A DNA stretch of 64,000 nucleotides, from positions 1 through 64,000 of the forward strand of contig NZ_BOSE01000001.1 of assembly GCF_018403185.1 (NCBI RefSeq), given 5' to 3'. This document shows positions 33,863 through 41,480 of the stretch, piece by piece (the first letter of the stretch is position 1; each line of letters begins with the position of its first letter). Under the pieces are notes generated by a model. It saw only the letters and a list, made by a program, of their open reading frames with translations, searched no databases and was not told the DNA's origin. A program made the translations under genes and the position numbers. Source of the stretch: Paenibacillus montaniterrae (GTDB lineage: Bacteria; Bacillota; Bacilli; Paenibacillales; Paenibacillaceae).

Positions 33863-36211
33863 ATGGCACGATATCTTGAACTAGGCCCAGATGAAAACAT
33901 TGATGCCACCTACCAACGCATTCCTGCTGCTTTCGACAAAGTTCAATCGGATATTGCAGGGCTTCAAACTTCTGCAACAGCAGCTGCAAATCATGCAGCC
34001 AATAAATCTAATCCCCATGCCGTAACTAAGGCACAGGTTGGGCTAGGCAATGTAGATAACTATGCTACTGCCACACAAGCCCAAGCGGAAGCTGGAACGA
34101 CCACAAACGCCTTTATGACTCCGCAACGGACTGCACAGGCCATTACAGCATTGTCTCCATCGGCAGCTCCTGTAAAAAGCGTGGCAGGAAAAACAGGAGC
34201 GGTTACATTAACTGCTGCTGACATTGCAGAGACCTCCAGCGGCAAGATCATGACAGCAGCCGAGCGCACAAAGCTGGCCAGCGTAAGTAATGGAGCGCAA
34301 CCCAATCAAAACGCGTATGCCTCAATCAACGGCATAGCAGCGAGTGCACAACAAGACTCCTTTACGATTGAAGGCGGTATTGGTATAGACATCACTAAAA
34401 ACGCTGCCTCGAAACAGATCATCGTGACAGCGACCGGCGATGCTATTCCCGGCAAACATGGGGTAGCCCACTTATCCGATGGAGCCGACCCGATCCCGAA
34501 CGCGACATTAACGGTATCCGGCTTAATGTCTCCTGGTATGCTTGATATGCTGCAAAAGGTAAATGGCCGTGTACAAGTCCTATCTCTTAATCAATACCGG
34601 ATGTCTACGCCGGGCACTGATTATCCAATAGGCCTGTCGGTCATGGAGACAACAGGTACGGGTGGAGGATGGCCGTTTACGTATGGGAATGGTCAAGTCT
34701 TTACGCTGGCAACAACTGCGAATAACGTGACACAAACGTTATTCGAGACCGTCGAAACAACTGCAAAGCAGCGTGTGTGGACTCGTATTTACCGAGCGGA
34801 CTACGGGGGCTGGTCGCCTGCTGCGTTACAGGTCAATAGGGAGATCGCGACTCAAGCACAAGCAGAGGCGGGCACGGATAATACAACGGATATGACTCCG
34901 CTAAGAGTCGCTCAGGCTATCACTAAGCTAGCTCCTGCAGCACCTGTGCAAAGCGTTGCCGGCAAGACAGGAGCCGTTACTCTTACGGGCACAGATATTC
35001 CTGCAGCTACAACGTCGGCGCGCGGTACGGTGCAGCTAAGTACAGCCACAAACAGTACCAGCACAACGCTAGCTGCTACTGCATCTGCAGTAAAGGCAGC
35101 GTACGACCGAGCAGAAGCGGCTTTTCAATCAGCCAGTGAGGGGAAAAGTACGATTGCTAGCGCCCTCTCTGGCAAGAGTGGGGTGTCCGCTTCTTCCAGC
35201 GAGACATGGGCATCGCTAGCAGGAAAGATCAACAATTACCTTGGTACGCGCGTAGGATACAGTTGGGATTACTACAACGCTCCTACTGGATTCTTGAATG
35301 GAAATGCTGATCTAAGATATTATGGATTCACTTCTGACGGAAAATATTTTTATATCCTAACAGGGGGAGGAAAGAATTTATACAAATCCGAGAATGGAGA
35401 AACTTGGACTTCCCAATCAACTAATATTAACGTATCGTCTACGGATTCTAGGCAGATACGAATGTTTGAGTATCTAGGAGATAGTTTTTTCTGCGTTAGT
35501 GTGGGGCAAACGTCAGATACATCAAACTGGATGCGATACTCAAGTGACGGGATAAATTGGGGCATAGTAGGATTACCATCTGGTTCTCACTATAGTCCCG
35601 TTAATAACCAGATGGTTTATGGAGGAAACCCAAGTAAATATGTATTTGTTACGTCTCGCGCGGGATATGAGTCAACTCAAATTTCCATATATGTATCTCC
35701 GGGTAATGTACCTTACACTTATTCACAATATTTCGCAACTACTCTTACGGGAAGTACTATTCCTATAATTAGTTACGGGAATAATATTTTTGTAATTGTG
35801 AAGGGGAGAGAAGTTCTCACTTCTACTGATGCGACAACGTGGACTTCTCACGGAAATCTTCTAGGACAGAGTTGCAGTTCGATACAATTCGTTAACGGAT
35901 ATTTTATGGCGCTAGGAGGCACAGCCATTTACATTAGCTCTAACGGCACTACTTGGACTACAATATCTCCTGTCAATCCTTCCCCAATAGACGTTGCTTT
36001 TACTGATGGCGTATACGTGTACTGTAGCTCAAGTAACCAGCGAGAGGCTTCAATAGACGAATTTAGAAACTCTACAGCAGTTAACTTGCAGAGCGGTACA
36101 TGGATTATGAACGGTAAGGGAATTGTTTCTAAGCCGGGAATGTTCTTATCAATACAGTATAGTTCTACTACTGGAATAAGCAGAATTGCAGTTTCGAGAT
36201 GGAAAGTTTGA
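33863..36211 (+). CDS. Tail fiber/receptor-binding protein 2 with pyocin-knob and kelch-like end
   Basis: A 782-residue fiber. It shares the YLELGPDENIDATYQRIPAA anchor with fiber 1. Two copies of a module, ATQAQAEAGTTTNAFMTPQR and KSVAGKTGAVTLTAADI against ATQAQAEAGTDNTTDMTPLR and QSVAGKTGAVTLTGTDI, flank a pyocin-knob-like segment (TPGTDYPIGLSVMETTGTGG). The last 300 residues contain repeated KSENGETWTS/SSDGINWG/STDATTWTS/SSNGTTWTT blades. That end is AT-richer than the rest and is likely an exchangeable receptor-binding part. Confidence 0.8.
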   Translation: MARYLELGPDENIDATYQRIPAAFDKVQSDIAGLQTSATAAANHAANKSNPHAVTKAQVGLGNVDNYATATQAQAEAGTTTNAFMTPQRTAQAITALSPSAAPVKSVAGKTGAVTLTAADIAETSSGKIMTAAERTKLASVSNGAQPNQNAYASINGIAASAQQDSFTIEGGIGIDITKNAASKQIIVTATGDAIPGKHGVAHLSDGADPIPNATLTVSGLMSPGMLDMLQKVNGRVQVLSLNQYRMSTPGTDYPIGLSVMETTGTGGGWPFTYGNGQVFTLATTANNVTQTLFETVETTAKQRVWTRIYRADYGGWSPAALQVNREIATQAQAEAGTDNTTDMTPLRVAQAITKLAPAAPVQSVAGKTGAVTLTGTDIPAATTSARGTVQLSTATNSTSTTLAATASAVKAAYDRAEAAFQSASEGKSTIASALSGKSGVSASSSETWASLAGKINNYLGTRVGYSWDYYNAPTGFLNGNADLRYYGFTSDGKYFYILTGGGKNLYKSENGETWTSQSTNINVSSTDSRQIRMFEYLGDSFFCVSVGQTSDTSNWMRYSSDGINWGIVGLPSGSHYSPVNNQMVYGGNPSKYVFVTSRAGYESTQISIYVSPGNVPYTYSQYFATTLTGSTIPIISYGNNIFVIVKGREVLTSTDATTWTSHGNLLGQSCSSIQFVNGYFMALGGTAIYISSNGTTWTTISPVNPSPIDVAFTDGVYVYCSSSNQREASIDEFRNSTAVNLQSGTWIMNGKGIVSKPGMFLSIQYSSTTGISRIAVSRWKV

Positions 36212-36214
36212 TTC

Positions 36215-36237
36215 AAGACCGAAAGGTCTTTTTTTAT
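36215..36237 (+). terminator. Terminator at end of tail operon
   Basis: AAGACC, GAAA tetraloop and GGTCTT followed by TTTTTATT. It is a compact strong terminator separating tail fibers from the lysis genes. Confidence 0.8.
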
Positions 36238-36266
36238 TGTCAAAAATCAAATAGGAGCGTGACAAC

Positions 36267-36668
36267 ATGGAGAGTTTGATAAAGTTTTTCGTTGCAATTG
36301 GCGGCGCAGCCGCATCATTTTTCTTTGGAGGGTGGACGCAGCTCATGACTGTATTGGTAGTGTTTATCGTGATTGATTTTGTGAGCGGCGTTGCCTTAGC
36401 TGCTAAAAATGGCAAAGCATCAAGTAGGGAGCTATGGTTCGGCGTTACTCGCAAGATCGGCACGCTGGCCATTGTGGCAGTTGCTCATTTATTGGATACG
36501 ATTATCGGGGACGCCCATCTGATCAGAGATGCGGCGATCTTTTTTTATCTGGCCGGTGAGCTACTGAGTTTGATTGAAAATACCGGACGTCTTGGCGTGC
36601 CGATCCCGCCAGTGATTACGAAGGCCGTGCAGGTGCTGCGTGGTAAGTCGGGGGATGAGAGTAAATGA
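36267..36668 (+). CDS. Phage holin (toxin secretion/lysis holin family)
   Basis: A 133-residue membrane protein with three hydrophobic helices at residues about 5-22, 27-45 and 66-83 (LMTVLVVFIVIDFVSGVALA is the clearest) and a further one near 85-100. The C-terminus is charged. It matches the phage_holin_4 type. It makes the membrane lesions that release the amidase encoded two genes downstream. Confidence 0.9.
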   Translation: MESLIKFFVAIGGAAASFFFGGWTQLMTVLVVFIVIDFVSGVALAAKNGKASSRELWFGVTRKIGTLAIVAVAHLLDTIIGDAHLIRDAAIFFYLAGELLSLIENTGRLGVPIPPVITKAVQVLRGKSGDESK

Positions 36669-36928
36669 GTAGATATCGTAAAAAGCCGGTTGAAGTTGAA
36701 GCATTCTTATACACTGGAGATGTAGGAGAGGTTTATGATCGTCTAGGAGATAAGATGACACAACCAGTATCAGGGAAAGTCGGTATCGTTACCCTTGAAG
36801 GCATTGTGTATGCATCCCCAGGAGACTATATCATCAAAGGTGTAAAAGGTGAGTTTTACCCATGTAAGCCCGATATATTTGAATTAACGTATGAAGCGGT
36901 GAAGGATGAGAGCAATGAGCAACGCTAA
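36665..36928 (+). CDS. PGDYI-type small phage protein
   Basis: An 87-residue protein (SRYRKKPVEVEAFLYTGDVG, GIVYASPGDYIIKGVKGEFY) carrying the PGDYI motif that names a family common near phage lysis or early genes. Its function is not established. It overlaps the holin stop by 4 bp and the amidase start by 14 bp, so the three are co-translated. Confidence 0.8.
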   Translation: MSRYRKKPVEVEAFLYTGDVGEVYDRLGDKMTQPVSGKVGIVTLEGIVYASPGDYIIKGVKGEFYPCKPDIFELTYEAVKDESNEQR

Positions 36929-37628
36929 GTACACCTATCGTAAAGCCCACATTCCACGGGGGACGGCGTGCAATCGTCGTCCTGGCTTAGCTCTATCTGC
37001 AGCGACTATCACGATACACAACACTGGCAATCCGACAAGCACTGCTGCAGGAGAGCGCGGCTGGCTGACCAATCCTGTTAATGATCGTACCGCAAGCTAT
37101 CACATCGTTGTAGATGCAAAGGAGGCGATTGAGGTATTGCCACTCAATGAGGTGGCTTGGCATGCAGGCGACGGCAGCGGCGCTAAGAGTGGAAATAGGA
37201 CGAGCATCGGTATTGAAATATGCGAGCGAGATGTCGATCTAGGAGGGTATGCTCAGACTCTTACAAACGCAGTGGATCTAGTCGCCAAGATGCTGCATGA
37301 GCGCGGCTGGGGAGTGGATCGGCTGCGCCGGCACTATGATTGGAACGGCAAAAACTGCCCACGTCTCATGAATATAGATAATAAGTGGACAGGTTGGCAT
37401 CAGTTTAAAGATAGAGTTAATTTGAGATTGGGACAACTGAAAGGAGAGTCGGAATCATTGAATCTTACGGACTATCAATGGAAAGTGCTACAAAGCAATG
37501 TCAAGCAGCTGCGTGAAAGAAAAATAATTACAGACGCGAGCTGGCTTGAAAAAGTGCAGCAGCGTACCTTAACCAACAGTGAACTAAACTGGCTTAATAA
37601 CGTGATCATTATGCGGTTGCTTAAGTAG
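36915..37628 (+). CDS. N-acetylmuramoyl-L-alanine amidase (endolysin)
   Basis: A 237-residue endolysin. Residues about 25-150 are an Amidase_2 domain: ITIHNTGNPTSTAAGERGWL, SYHIVVDAKEAIEVLPLNEV, WHAGDGSGAKSGNRTSIGIE and HYDWNGKNCPRLM carry the zinc-binding histidines and cysteine. The C-terminal tail is helical and may bind the wall. The start may be ATG 36906 or 36915. It cleaves the stem peptide from the glycan at phage release. Confidence 0.92.
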   Translation: MSNAKYTYRKAHIPRGTACNRRPGLALSAATITIHNTGNPTSTAAGERGWLTNPVNDRTASYHIVVDAKEAIEVLPLNEVAWHAGDGSGAKSGNRTSIGIEICERDVDLGGYAQTLTNAVDLVAKMLHERGWGVDRLRRHYDWNGKNCPRLMNIDNKWTGWHQFKDRVNLRLGQLKGESESLNLTDYQWKVLQSNVKQLRERKIITDASWLEKVQQRTLTNSELNWLNNVIIMRLLK

Positions 37629-37638
37629 ACATGACAAA

Positions 37639-37665
37639 GCCCCTTACCGTGTGAAGGTGAGGGGC
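37639..37665. terminator. Bidirectional-looking hairpin between lysis and accessory genes
   Basis: GCCCCTTACC and GGTGAGGGGC form a 10-bp stem with one wobble around GTGTGAA. T-tracts on both sides are short, so it probably serves the converging lysis operon and the leftward accessory operon as a weak shared terminator. Confidence 0.5.
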
Positions 37666-37673
37666 CTAATGAT

Positions 37674-37856
37674 TCACTTATCTTTTTTGTCTAATTTGTC
37701 TGAATTACCTTCTTGAATTAACTTTACATAATTAGAAGCTTTTTTTGGAGTGAAAAACGAAGATGCTCCTTTAGCATTTGATTTTTCAATGTCTTCTTTT
37801 TTCGGAGTATCAGCGAAAAACAATGTTGCGTTCTGATTGAATTGAACAAACCCCAT
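37674..37856 (-). CDS. Small partner protein of the Ntn-hydrolase operon
   Basis: A 60-residue Lys/Asn-rich protein (MGFVQFNQNATLFFADTPKK, KASNYVKLIQEGN). GGGAGG lies 9 bases before the ATG, and it starts 15 bp after the Ntn-hydrolase gene ends, so the two form an operon. It could be a substrate, regulator or immunity-like factor of the hydrolase. No family was recognised. Confidence 0.6.
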   Translation of the reverse strand: MGFVQFNQNATLFFADTPKKEDIEKSNAKGASSFFTPKKASNYVKLIQEGNSDKLDKKDK

Positions 37857-37871
37857 AATGATCAGCCTCCC

Positions 37872-38681
37872 TCAATTAATTTTAGTATCGTAAAAATGTT
37901 TTCGTTTTATCCATTTAAAACCCTCATACCTTGTAATTACTGAAATTTCTATCGGGCCCCCAACAGTTTGGTGACCTGGAGTGTATTTTACAAACTTAAT
38001 TGTTGTATCAATTAAGTATTCGGCTAAATCTATTGCATCTTGAATAGGCATTGAAGGAGTGACCATTGGGGCAGTTAAATGATTGCTACATAGATCAATT
38101 ATTTCTTGGATTTTATTATTCTGAAGACCAGCGAGTCTTAATACTTCTGGTAATCCAAAAGAAAAACCACTTAATATTCTATTTAACGCTTCTGGTTGCC
38201 CAGCCCAGTATGCTCCGGAAGAGTTTGTATCAGCCAATAACTCTGGACCGTCACAATTTCCGTGCTCATCAATGATAATTCGCCATTTTTCTGGCAAATC
38301 CGAATCTGACGAGTATCCACCGATAACAAAACCCATACTCCCTTGTGAACCGGAATTTTGATACTTTTCTTTATAAATAAATTCATAAAACAATCTAGTT
38401 ATTTCTTCTACAGTGTAGGATTCAGTTTTTATGTCACCGTTGTCTGTTATCTTTTTTCTGAACTCCTTAACTAATGTAGATACCGATGAAAAGCCAATGT
38501 TGCCCAATCCCCAAGTGACAGCACCTACAGGTATTGCTTTATGTAAGTGAAAAACTTTAGCCGCATTGTCATATATATTAAGCACTTCAGGTCCATTTGG
38601 TGTCATTTGCGTCATTGTAGTAGCGCTATCTGCAGCTATAACCATACCATCGTTACATTTTATGGTTAGCGCTATAGTCAT
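37872..38681 (-). CDS. Proteasome-like Ntn hydrolase (prophage accessory gene)
   Basis: A 269-residue protein whose start reads M-TIALTIKCNDGMVIAADSATT. If Met1 is removed, Thr becomes residue 1 and Asp falls exactly at 17, as in proteasome beta subunits and HslV; a lysine in DNAAKVF lies near the expected third catalytic position after an insertion. GAYWAGQPEALNRIL and VGGPIEISVITR fit the fold. It is leftward, AT-rich, and located between the lysis cassette and attR. A LexA-like box lies 66 bp upstream. Its phage role is not known. Confidence 0.75.
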   Translation of the reverse strand: MTIALTIKCNDGMVIAADSATTMTQMTPNGPEVLNIYDNAAKVFHLHKAIPVGAVTWGLGNIGFSSVSTLVKEFRKKITDNGDIKTESYTVEEITRLFYEFIYKEKYQNSGSQGSMGFVIGGYSSDSDLPEKWRIIIDEHGNCDGPELLADTNSSGAYWAGQPEALNRILSGFSFGLPEVLRLAGLQNNKIQEIIDLCSNHLTAPMVTPSMPIQDAIDLAEYLIDTTIKFVKYTPGHQTVGGPIEISVITRYEGFKWIKRKHFYDTKIN

Positions 38682-38696
38682 ATAGTTAATTCAACT

Positions 38697-38714
38697 CCTT
38701 ATTAATTAATAAGG
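38697..38714. promoter_or_regulatory. 18-bp perfect palindrome over the Ntn-hydrolase ribosome-binding site
   Basis: CCTTATTAATTAATAAGG is fully self-complementary and includes the AAGGAG ribosome-binding sequence of the leftward hydrolase gene, about 13 bases before its ATG. In RNA it would hide that site; in DNA it could be an operator. Confidence 0.55.
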
Positions 38715-38746
38715 AGGAATTCGACAAAAAACACCTAATACCTTCC

Positions 38747-38758
38747 AAACACATGTTC
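38747..38758. promoter_or_regulatory. LexA/DinR-like box 1 (near match)
   Basis: Read on the minus strand it is GAAC-ATGT-GTTT. The spacer fits the RNRY preference of the Firmicute LexA box, and one outer base departs from GAAC-N4-GTTC. It lies 66 bp before the Ntn-hydrolase start codon. Confidence 0.45.
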
Positions 38759-38832
38759 TATTTCACATAATTTAACAACTATTTAATAGCTATGATGATT
38801 TTAATTTAAATATAACTGAGTAAAAGAAATAG

Positions 38833-38844
38833 GAACGTATGTTC
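38833..38844. promoter_or_regulatory. LexA/DinR-like box 2
   Basis: GAAC-GTAT-GTTC is a perfect match to GAAC-N4-GTTC with an RNRY spacer. It lies between the divergent accessory genes. Confidence 0.6.
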
Positions 38845-38864
38845 TTTTTTATATCGTAACATGT

Positions 38865-38876
38865 GAACGAAAGTTC
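38865..38876. promoter_or_regulatory. LexA/DinR-like box 3
   Basis: GAAC-GAAA-GTTC has perfect half-sites; the fourth spacer base departs from RNRY. Confidence 0.55.
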
Positions 38877-38895
38877 GTCAATGAGTCTTAATCCT

Positions 38896-38924
38896 TTGAA
38901 ACAGAACGAACGTTCTTGTATAAT
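38896..38924 (+). promoter_or_regulatory. Promoter with LexA/DinR-like box inside the spacer
   Basis: TTGAAA (38896-38901) and TATAAT (38919-38924) are exactly 17 bp apart, and GAAC-GAAC-GTTC (38904-38915) fills the spacer. A bound LexA would block RNA polymerase, so this promoter should open during SOS. It drives the 39-aa gene starting at 38954. Confidence 0.65.
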
Positions 38925-38953
38925 GGCATCAAAAGTAACAGAGGTGTAAAGTC

Positions 38954-39073
38954 ATGAGAGACATACGCGACGATTCCGTTCGCAAGGTATACACAGTCTT
39001 ATTTCAATCTCACCGTTACGAATGGGTTGGGTTGGATGTGCAGTTTGAATGTGAGGGCTATAAAAATGGGTGA
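38954..39073 (+). CDS. 39-aa protein under a LexA-boxed promoter
   Basis: A short frame (MRDIRDDSVRKVYTVLFQSH, then RYEWVGLDVQFECEGYKNG) with AGAGGTG seven bases before the ATG and a near-consensus promoter about 30 bp upstream. It is the last apparent gene of the prophage. Its sequence was not recognised; it could be a small SOS-induced regulator or the N-terminal stub of a longer gene lost at the prophage end. Confidence 0.55.
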   Translation: MRDIRDDSVRKVYTVLFQSHRYEWVGLDVQFECEGYKNG

Positions 39074-39297
39074 AGAGAAGAATTTGTGAAAGGTTCTTTT
39101 TTAAAAGAAGGAATAGAATTTTTAATGTTTGGATTCAATTTCTCCTTATAAATTTGGGGGACAAATTGGGGACGGACTGCAGTATTTTGTATATACTACA
39201 GTCCAAATGCGAACAACATACGAACGCTAGAAGCCTTGATAAATCAACATTTCTGCATTGCATGCCATGTCAGGTATTGGAAAAAGCCATCTTGACA
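39074..39297. other. Noncoding right end of prophage
   Basis: No convincing gene is seen. One frame at 39145-39230 would read KFGGQIGDGLQYFVYTTVQM, faintly like an integrase tail, so a decayed remnant is possible. GGACTGCAGTA and TACTACAGTCC (39175-39205) form a hairpin, directly followed by AATGCGAACAACAT, which recurs at 40448. Confidence 0.4.
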
Positions 39298-39336
39298 GGG
39301 TAGAAGTCGCGGGTTCGATCCCCGCCCGTCCTACCA
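39298..39336 (+). other. tRNA 3'-end fragment, prophage attR
   Basis: GCGGG-TTCGATC-CCCGC is a complete T-arm, followed by CCGTCCT (acceptor 3' strand), discriminator A and encoded CCA ending at 39336. No matching 5' acceptor, D-arm or anticodon arm precedes it. This is what remains at one end when a phage integrates into a tRNA 3' end; the intact tRNA and integrase should lie at the left end, outside the window. The tRNA identity cannot be read from this part. Confidence 0.8.
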
Positions 39337-39354
39337 TATAGCGAATGTTCAAAG

Positions 39355-39381
39355 CCCTTGTATATACTACAAGGTTTTTTC
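39355..39381 (+). terminator. Terminator of the original tRNA gene
   Basis: CCTTGTA, TATAC and TACAAGG followed by TTTTTTC. It begins 19 bp after the CCA end, as expected for the terminator that served the host tRNA before phage insertion, and so marks return to host chromosome. Confidence 0.8.
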
Positions 39382-39558
39382 TTATTTCGTTCAAGGCCAT
39401 TATTTGAGGAAGAATCGCACATTTATTTTATGGATAGCTAATCCCCCAAGCATAAAACGATTACCATTCATATTAATAACATGTACACTCTATTCCATAG
39501 ATTGCTACACTTGCCTCGACAAATGTTGAGAGCTGTTATAAAGAGGAGCATGGTTTAC

Positions 39559-40383
39559 ATGTCAAATGAGAATGAGCGTTTTCAAGCAGATGCTGGCCCG
39601 ACGGGTCCAACGGGCCCGACAGGTCCAACAGGACAAAGAGGCTTAAATGGACAGAGTGGCTTTAAAGGTGATACTGGTCCAACAGGTCCGATAGGAGAAA
39701 CCGGCCCAACCGGAATTGGCCCAACAGGCCCAGCAGGACCAAAAGGTCCGACAGGAGACACCGGTCCGTCAGGAACCGGTCCAACAGGCCCAGCGGGAGA
39801 GACCGGTTCAAGCGGCCCGCAAGGCGATACGGGTCCACAAGGGGATACAGGCCCGCAAGGGGATACAGGCCCGCAAGGCGATACGGGTCCACAAGGTGAT
39901 ACAGGGCCACAAGGTGATACAGGGCCACAGGGTAATGCAGGTCCGACAGGTCCGCAAGGTCCACAAGGTCCGACCGGAATGGCCGGTTTCGGTATAAGCT
40001 ATACGTTTCCTGATTTTAATCTAGATTTGACTCAGAACACAGCGCAAACAGTTTTTTCGAAGTCTTTTGGCAGTGATCTCATTGACGGACAAAAATATAA
40101 AGTAGAGTTATTTACCTCTATAAAAGTGTGGCCTAATAATACCACTACTTGGGTACCTTATTTTCAAATTTCTGGTGTAGATAACTCAAATGGATACAAT
40201 GTAGTTTATCCTTTTGATAATGCCCTAGTAACTAATGAGTTAATTTTTAATATTGTAGATACCCTAACTCAAAGTGCAGATTTAACGTTAAGTTTGACGG
40301 TGACTCCTGGACTACGTCCTCAATATCTTAATGGCGCATTATTCACTGAAATTCGCTTAATATTAACCCCCCTTTCATCCTGA
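39559..40383 (+). CDS. Collagen-like GPT-repeat protein (exosporium/surface type)
   Basis: A 274-residue protein. Residues about 13-130 are uninterrupted Gly-X-Y triplets, mostly GPT, GPQ and GDT, including seven successive GPQGDT units. The C-terminal 135 residues ([40 protein letters not shown]) form a beta-rich head like those that trimerise BclA-type spore filaments. The start at 39559 has GAGGAG ten bases upstream; ATG 39550 is possible. It probably coats spores or cells. The tandem repeats make length variation likely. Confidence 0.82.
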   Translation: MSNENERFQADAGPTGPTGPTGPTGQRGLNGQSGFKGDTGPTGPIGETGPTGIGPTGPAGPKGPTGDTGPSGTGPTGPAGETGSSGPQGDTGPQGDTGPQGDTGPQGDTGPQGDTGPQGDTGPQGNAGPTGPQGPQGPTGMAGFGISYTFPDFNLDLTQNTAQTVFSKSFGSDLIDGQKYKVELFTSIKVWPNNTTTWVPYFQISGVDNSNGYNVVYPFDNALVTNELIFNIVDTLTQSADLTLSLTVTPGLRPQYLNGALFTEIRLILTPLSS

Positions 40384-40496
40384 ATGGTTCAAACAGGTTG
40401 AACTCCAATCTTTTATTTTACTCCGGGACCTGTTGGAGACGGGTCCCAATGCGAACAACATGCTTTCTCCTGGTTATCGTATTAAAAGGTAACTCA

Positions 40497-40528
40497 AGAA
40501 TCCGTGATTTTTCTGCGGATTCTTTTTG
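40497..40528 (+). terminator. Terminator upstream of DUF3189 gene
   Basis: AGAATCCG and CGGATTCT form an 8-bp stem followed by TTTTTG. Before it, 40423-40446 has a GGGACC/GGTCCC hairpin and a short frame ending GPNANNMLSPGYRIKR at 40492, possibly the remnant 3' end of a lost gene. Confidence 0.75.
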
Positions 40529-40611
40529 TGATGTGCCTCGTTTAAACGAACTTGAATCAAAAACGAATCAACTGCTAAAACTAGACAGGACAAATTATAA
40601 AGGGTGGTTGG

Positions 40612-41127
40612 ATGATTTATATTTATAATGATTACGGCGGTACGCATACAACATCTTTAGCGGCAGCCTATCATTTAAAGGAACTCGCACAGTCAGAAAG
40701 GAAGCTGACGAAAGAAGAAATTTTAAATGTGAGATTTTTCAATAAACTAACGAAAAAGGATTCTGGAAAACTTATTTTTCATGGAATTGATGACAATGGG
40801 GACCCTGTATACACTTTAGGGAGAAAATCATCAAAGCTTGTTGTCCCGGCATTAAAAGAACTAAGCTTGTTGTTGCAAAACAGATACGAAATCAAGGAAA
40901 CGATTATTTTCTCCAATACCTCACCAACTGTACCGCTGCCCATGACCTTTGGAGGATTTTTTTCCAGAGGACTGAAATTAGATTTTATTGGTGTTCCATT
41001 ATTAGTTATAGGCGCAAAGCAATGCTGTGATGATATTTTTCGATTAGTTGAACATACGAAGCATATTGCAAAAAACTCGAATGAGGGACAGGTTATCGTG
41101 TTGGATAATAAAAGCAAGTTAAAGTGA
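40612..41127 (+). CDS. DUF3189 family protein
   Basis: A 171-residue protein (MIYIYNDYGGTHTTSLAAAY, HLKELAQSERKLTKEE, GFFSRGLKLDFIGVPLLVIG) matching DUF3189, an uncharacterised Bacillus-group family. The conserved THT near the N-terminus and ETIIFSNTSP strand suggest a Rossmann-like fold. Its 3' end overlaps a convergent gene by 9 bp. Confidence 0.78.
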   Translation: MIYIYNDYGGTHTTSLAAAYHLKELAQSERKLTKEEILNVRFFNKLTKKDSGKLIFHGIDDNGDPVYTLGRKSSKLVVPALKELSLLLQNRYEIKETIIFSNTSPTVPLPMTFGGFFSRGLKLDFIGVPLLVIGAKQCCDDIFRLVEHTKHIAKNSNEGQVIVLDNKSKLK

Positions 41128-41358
41128 ATTTCTAACCTGTATTAGCTCATTAATATAATAATCAATTTGGGCTTGGGCGGTTTTAAGCTCACTGCTTTGA
41201 GCGTTTCTTGTTTCTGTTTCAGGGTTCTCTAATAAATCCAAAGTTAAAGCGGCTGCATAGGCAGCAATTCCGTCTCCAATTGTAGCAATCGTTGCTCCAA
41301 TCAATGCGATTTTTGCAATTTGAATTTCTCTGGAATTTCGCTTATTGTTTTTGTTCAT
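41119..41358 (-). CDS. Small membrane-associated hypothetical protein
   Basis: A 79-residue protein with a basic N-terminus, one hydrophobic segment (IAKIALIGATIATIGDGIAA) and a helical polar tail. AAAGGA precedes the ATG. No named family was recognised; one transmembrane helix is likely. Confidence 0.6.
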   Translation of the reverse strand: MNKNNKRNSREIQIAKIALIGATIATIGDGIAAYAAALTLDLLENPETETRNAQSSELKTAQAQIDYYINELIQVRNSL

Positions 41359-41480
41359 GATTTATTCCTTTCTACATTAGCTTTACCCATATTATATGCG
41401 CAGCAATTTGACTAAAAGCACCTGAAGTTAGAAATATTAATTAGAACGAAAAGATAAATAAGGGACAGGAGCAGATGACC

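Noticed and set aside
39070..39303. 77-codon frame running into the tRNA fragment
   Set aside because: No ribosome-binding site, starts inside the end of the 39-aa gene and ends in attR; no recognisable protein.
39298..39336. 3' end of a tmRNA
   Set aside because: The T-arm and CCA would fit, but the acceptor strand does not match the usual tmRNA GGGG start and no tmRNA body precedes it; a tRNA fragment is simpler.
39590..39990. Dense short tandem repeats resembling a CRISPR array
   Set aside because: The repeats are 9- and 18-bp Gly-X-Y codons in frame within the collagen-like gene, with no spacers.
40398..40628. 76-codon frame before the DUF3189 gene
   Set aside because: Runs through a hairpin and a terminator, with no ribosome-binding site; at best the region holds a gene remnant in another frame.
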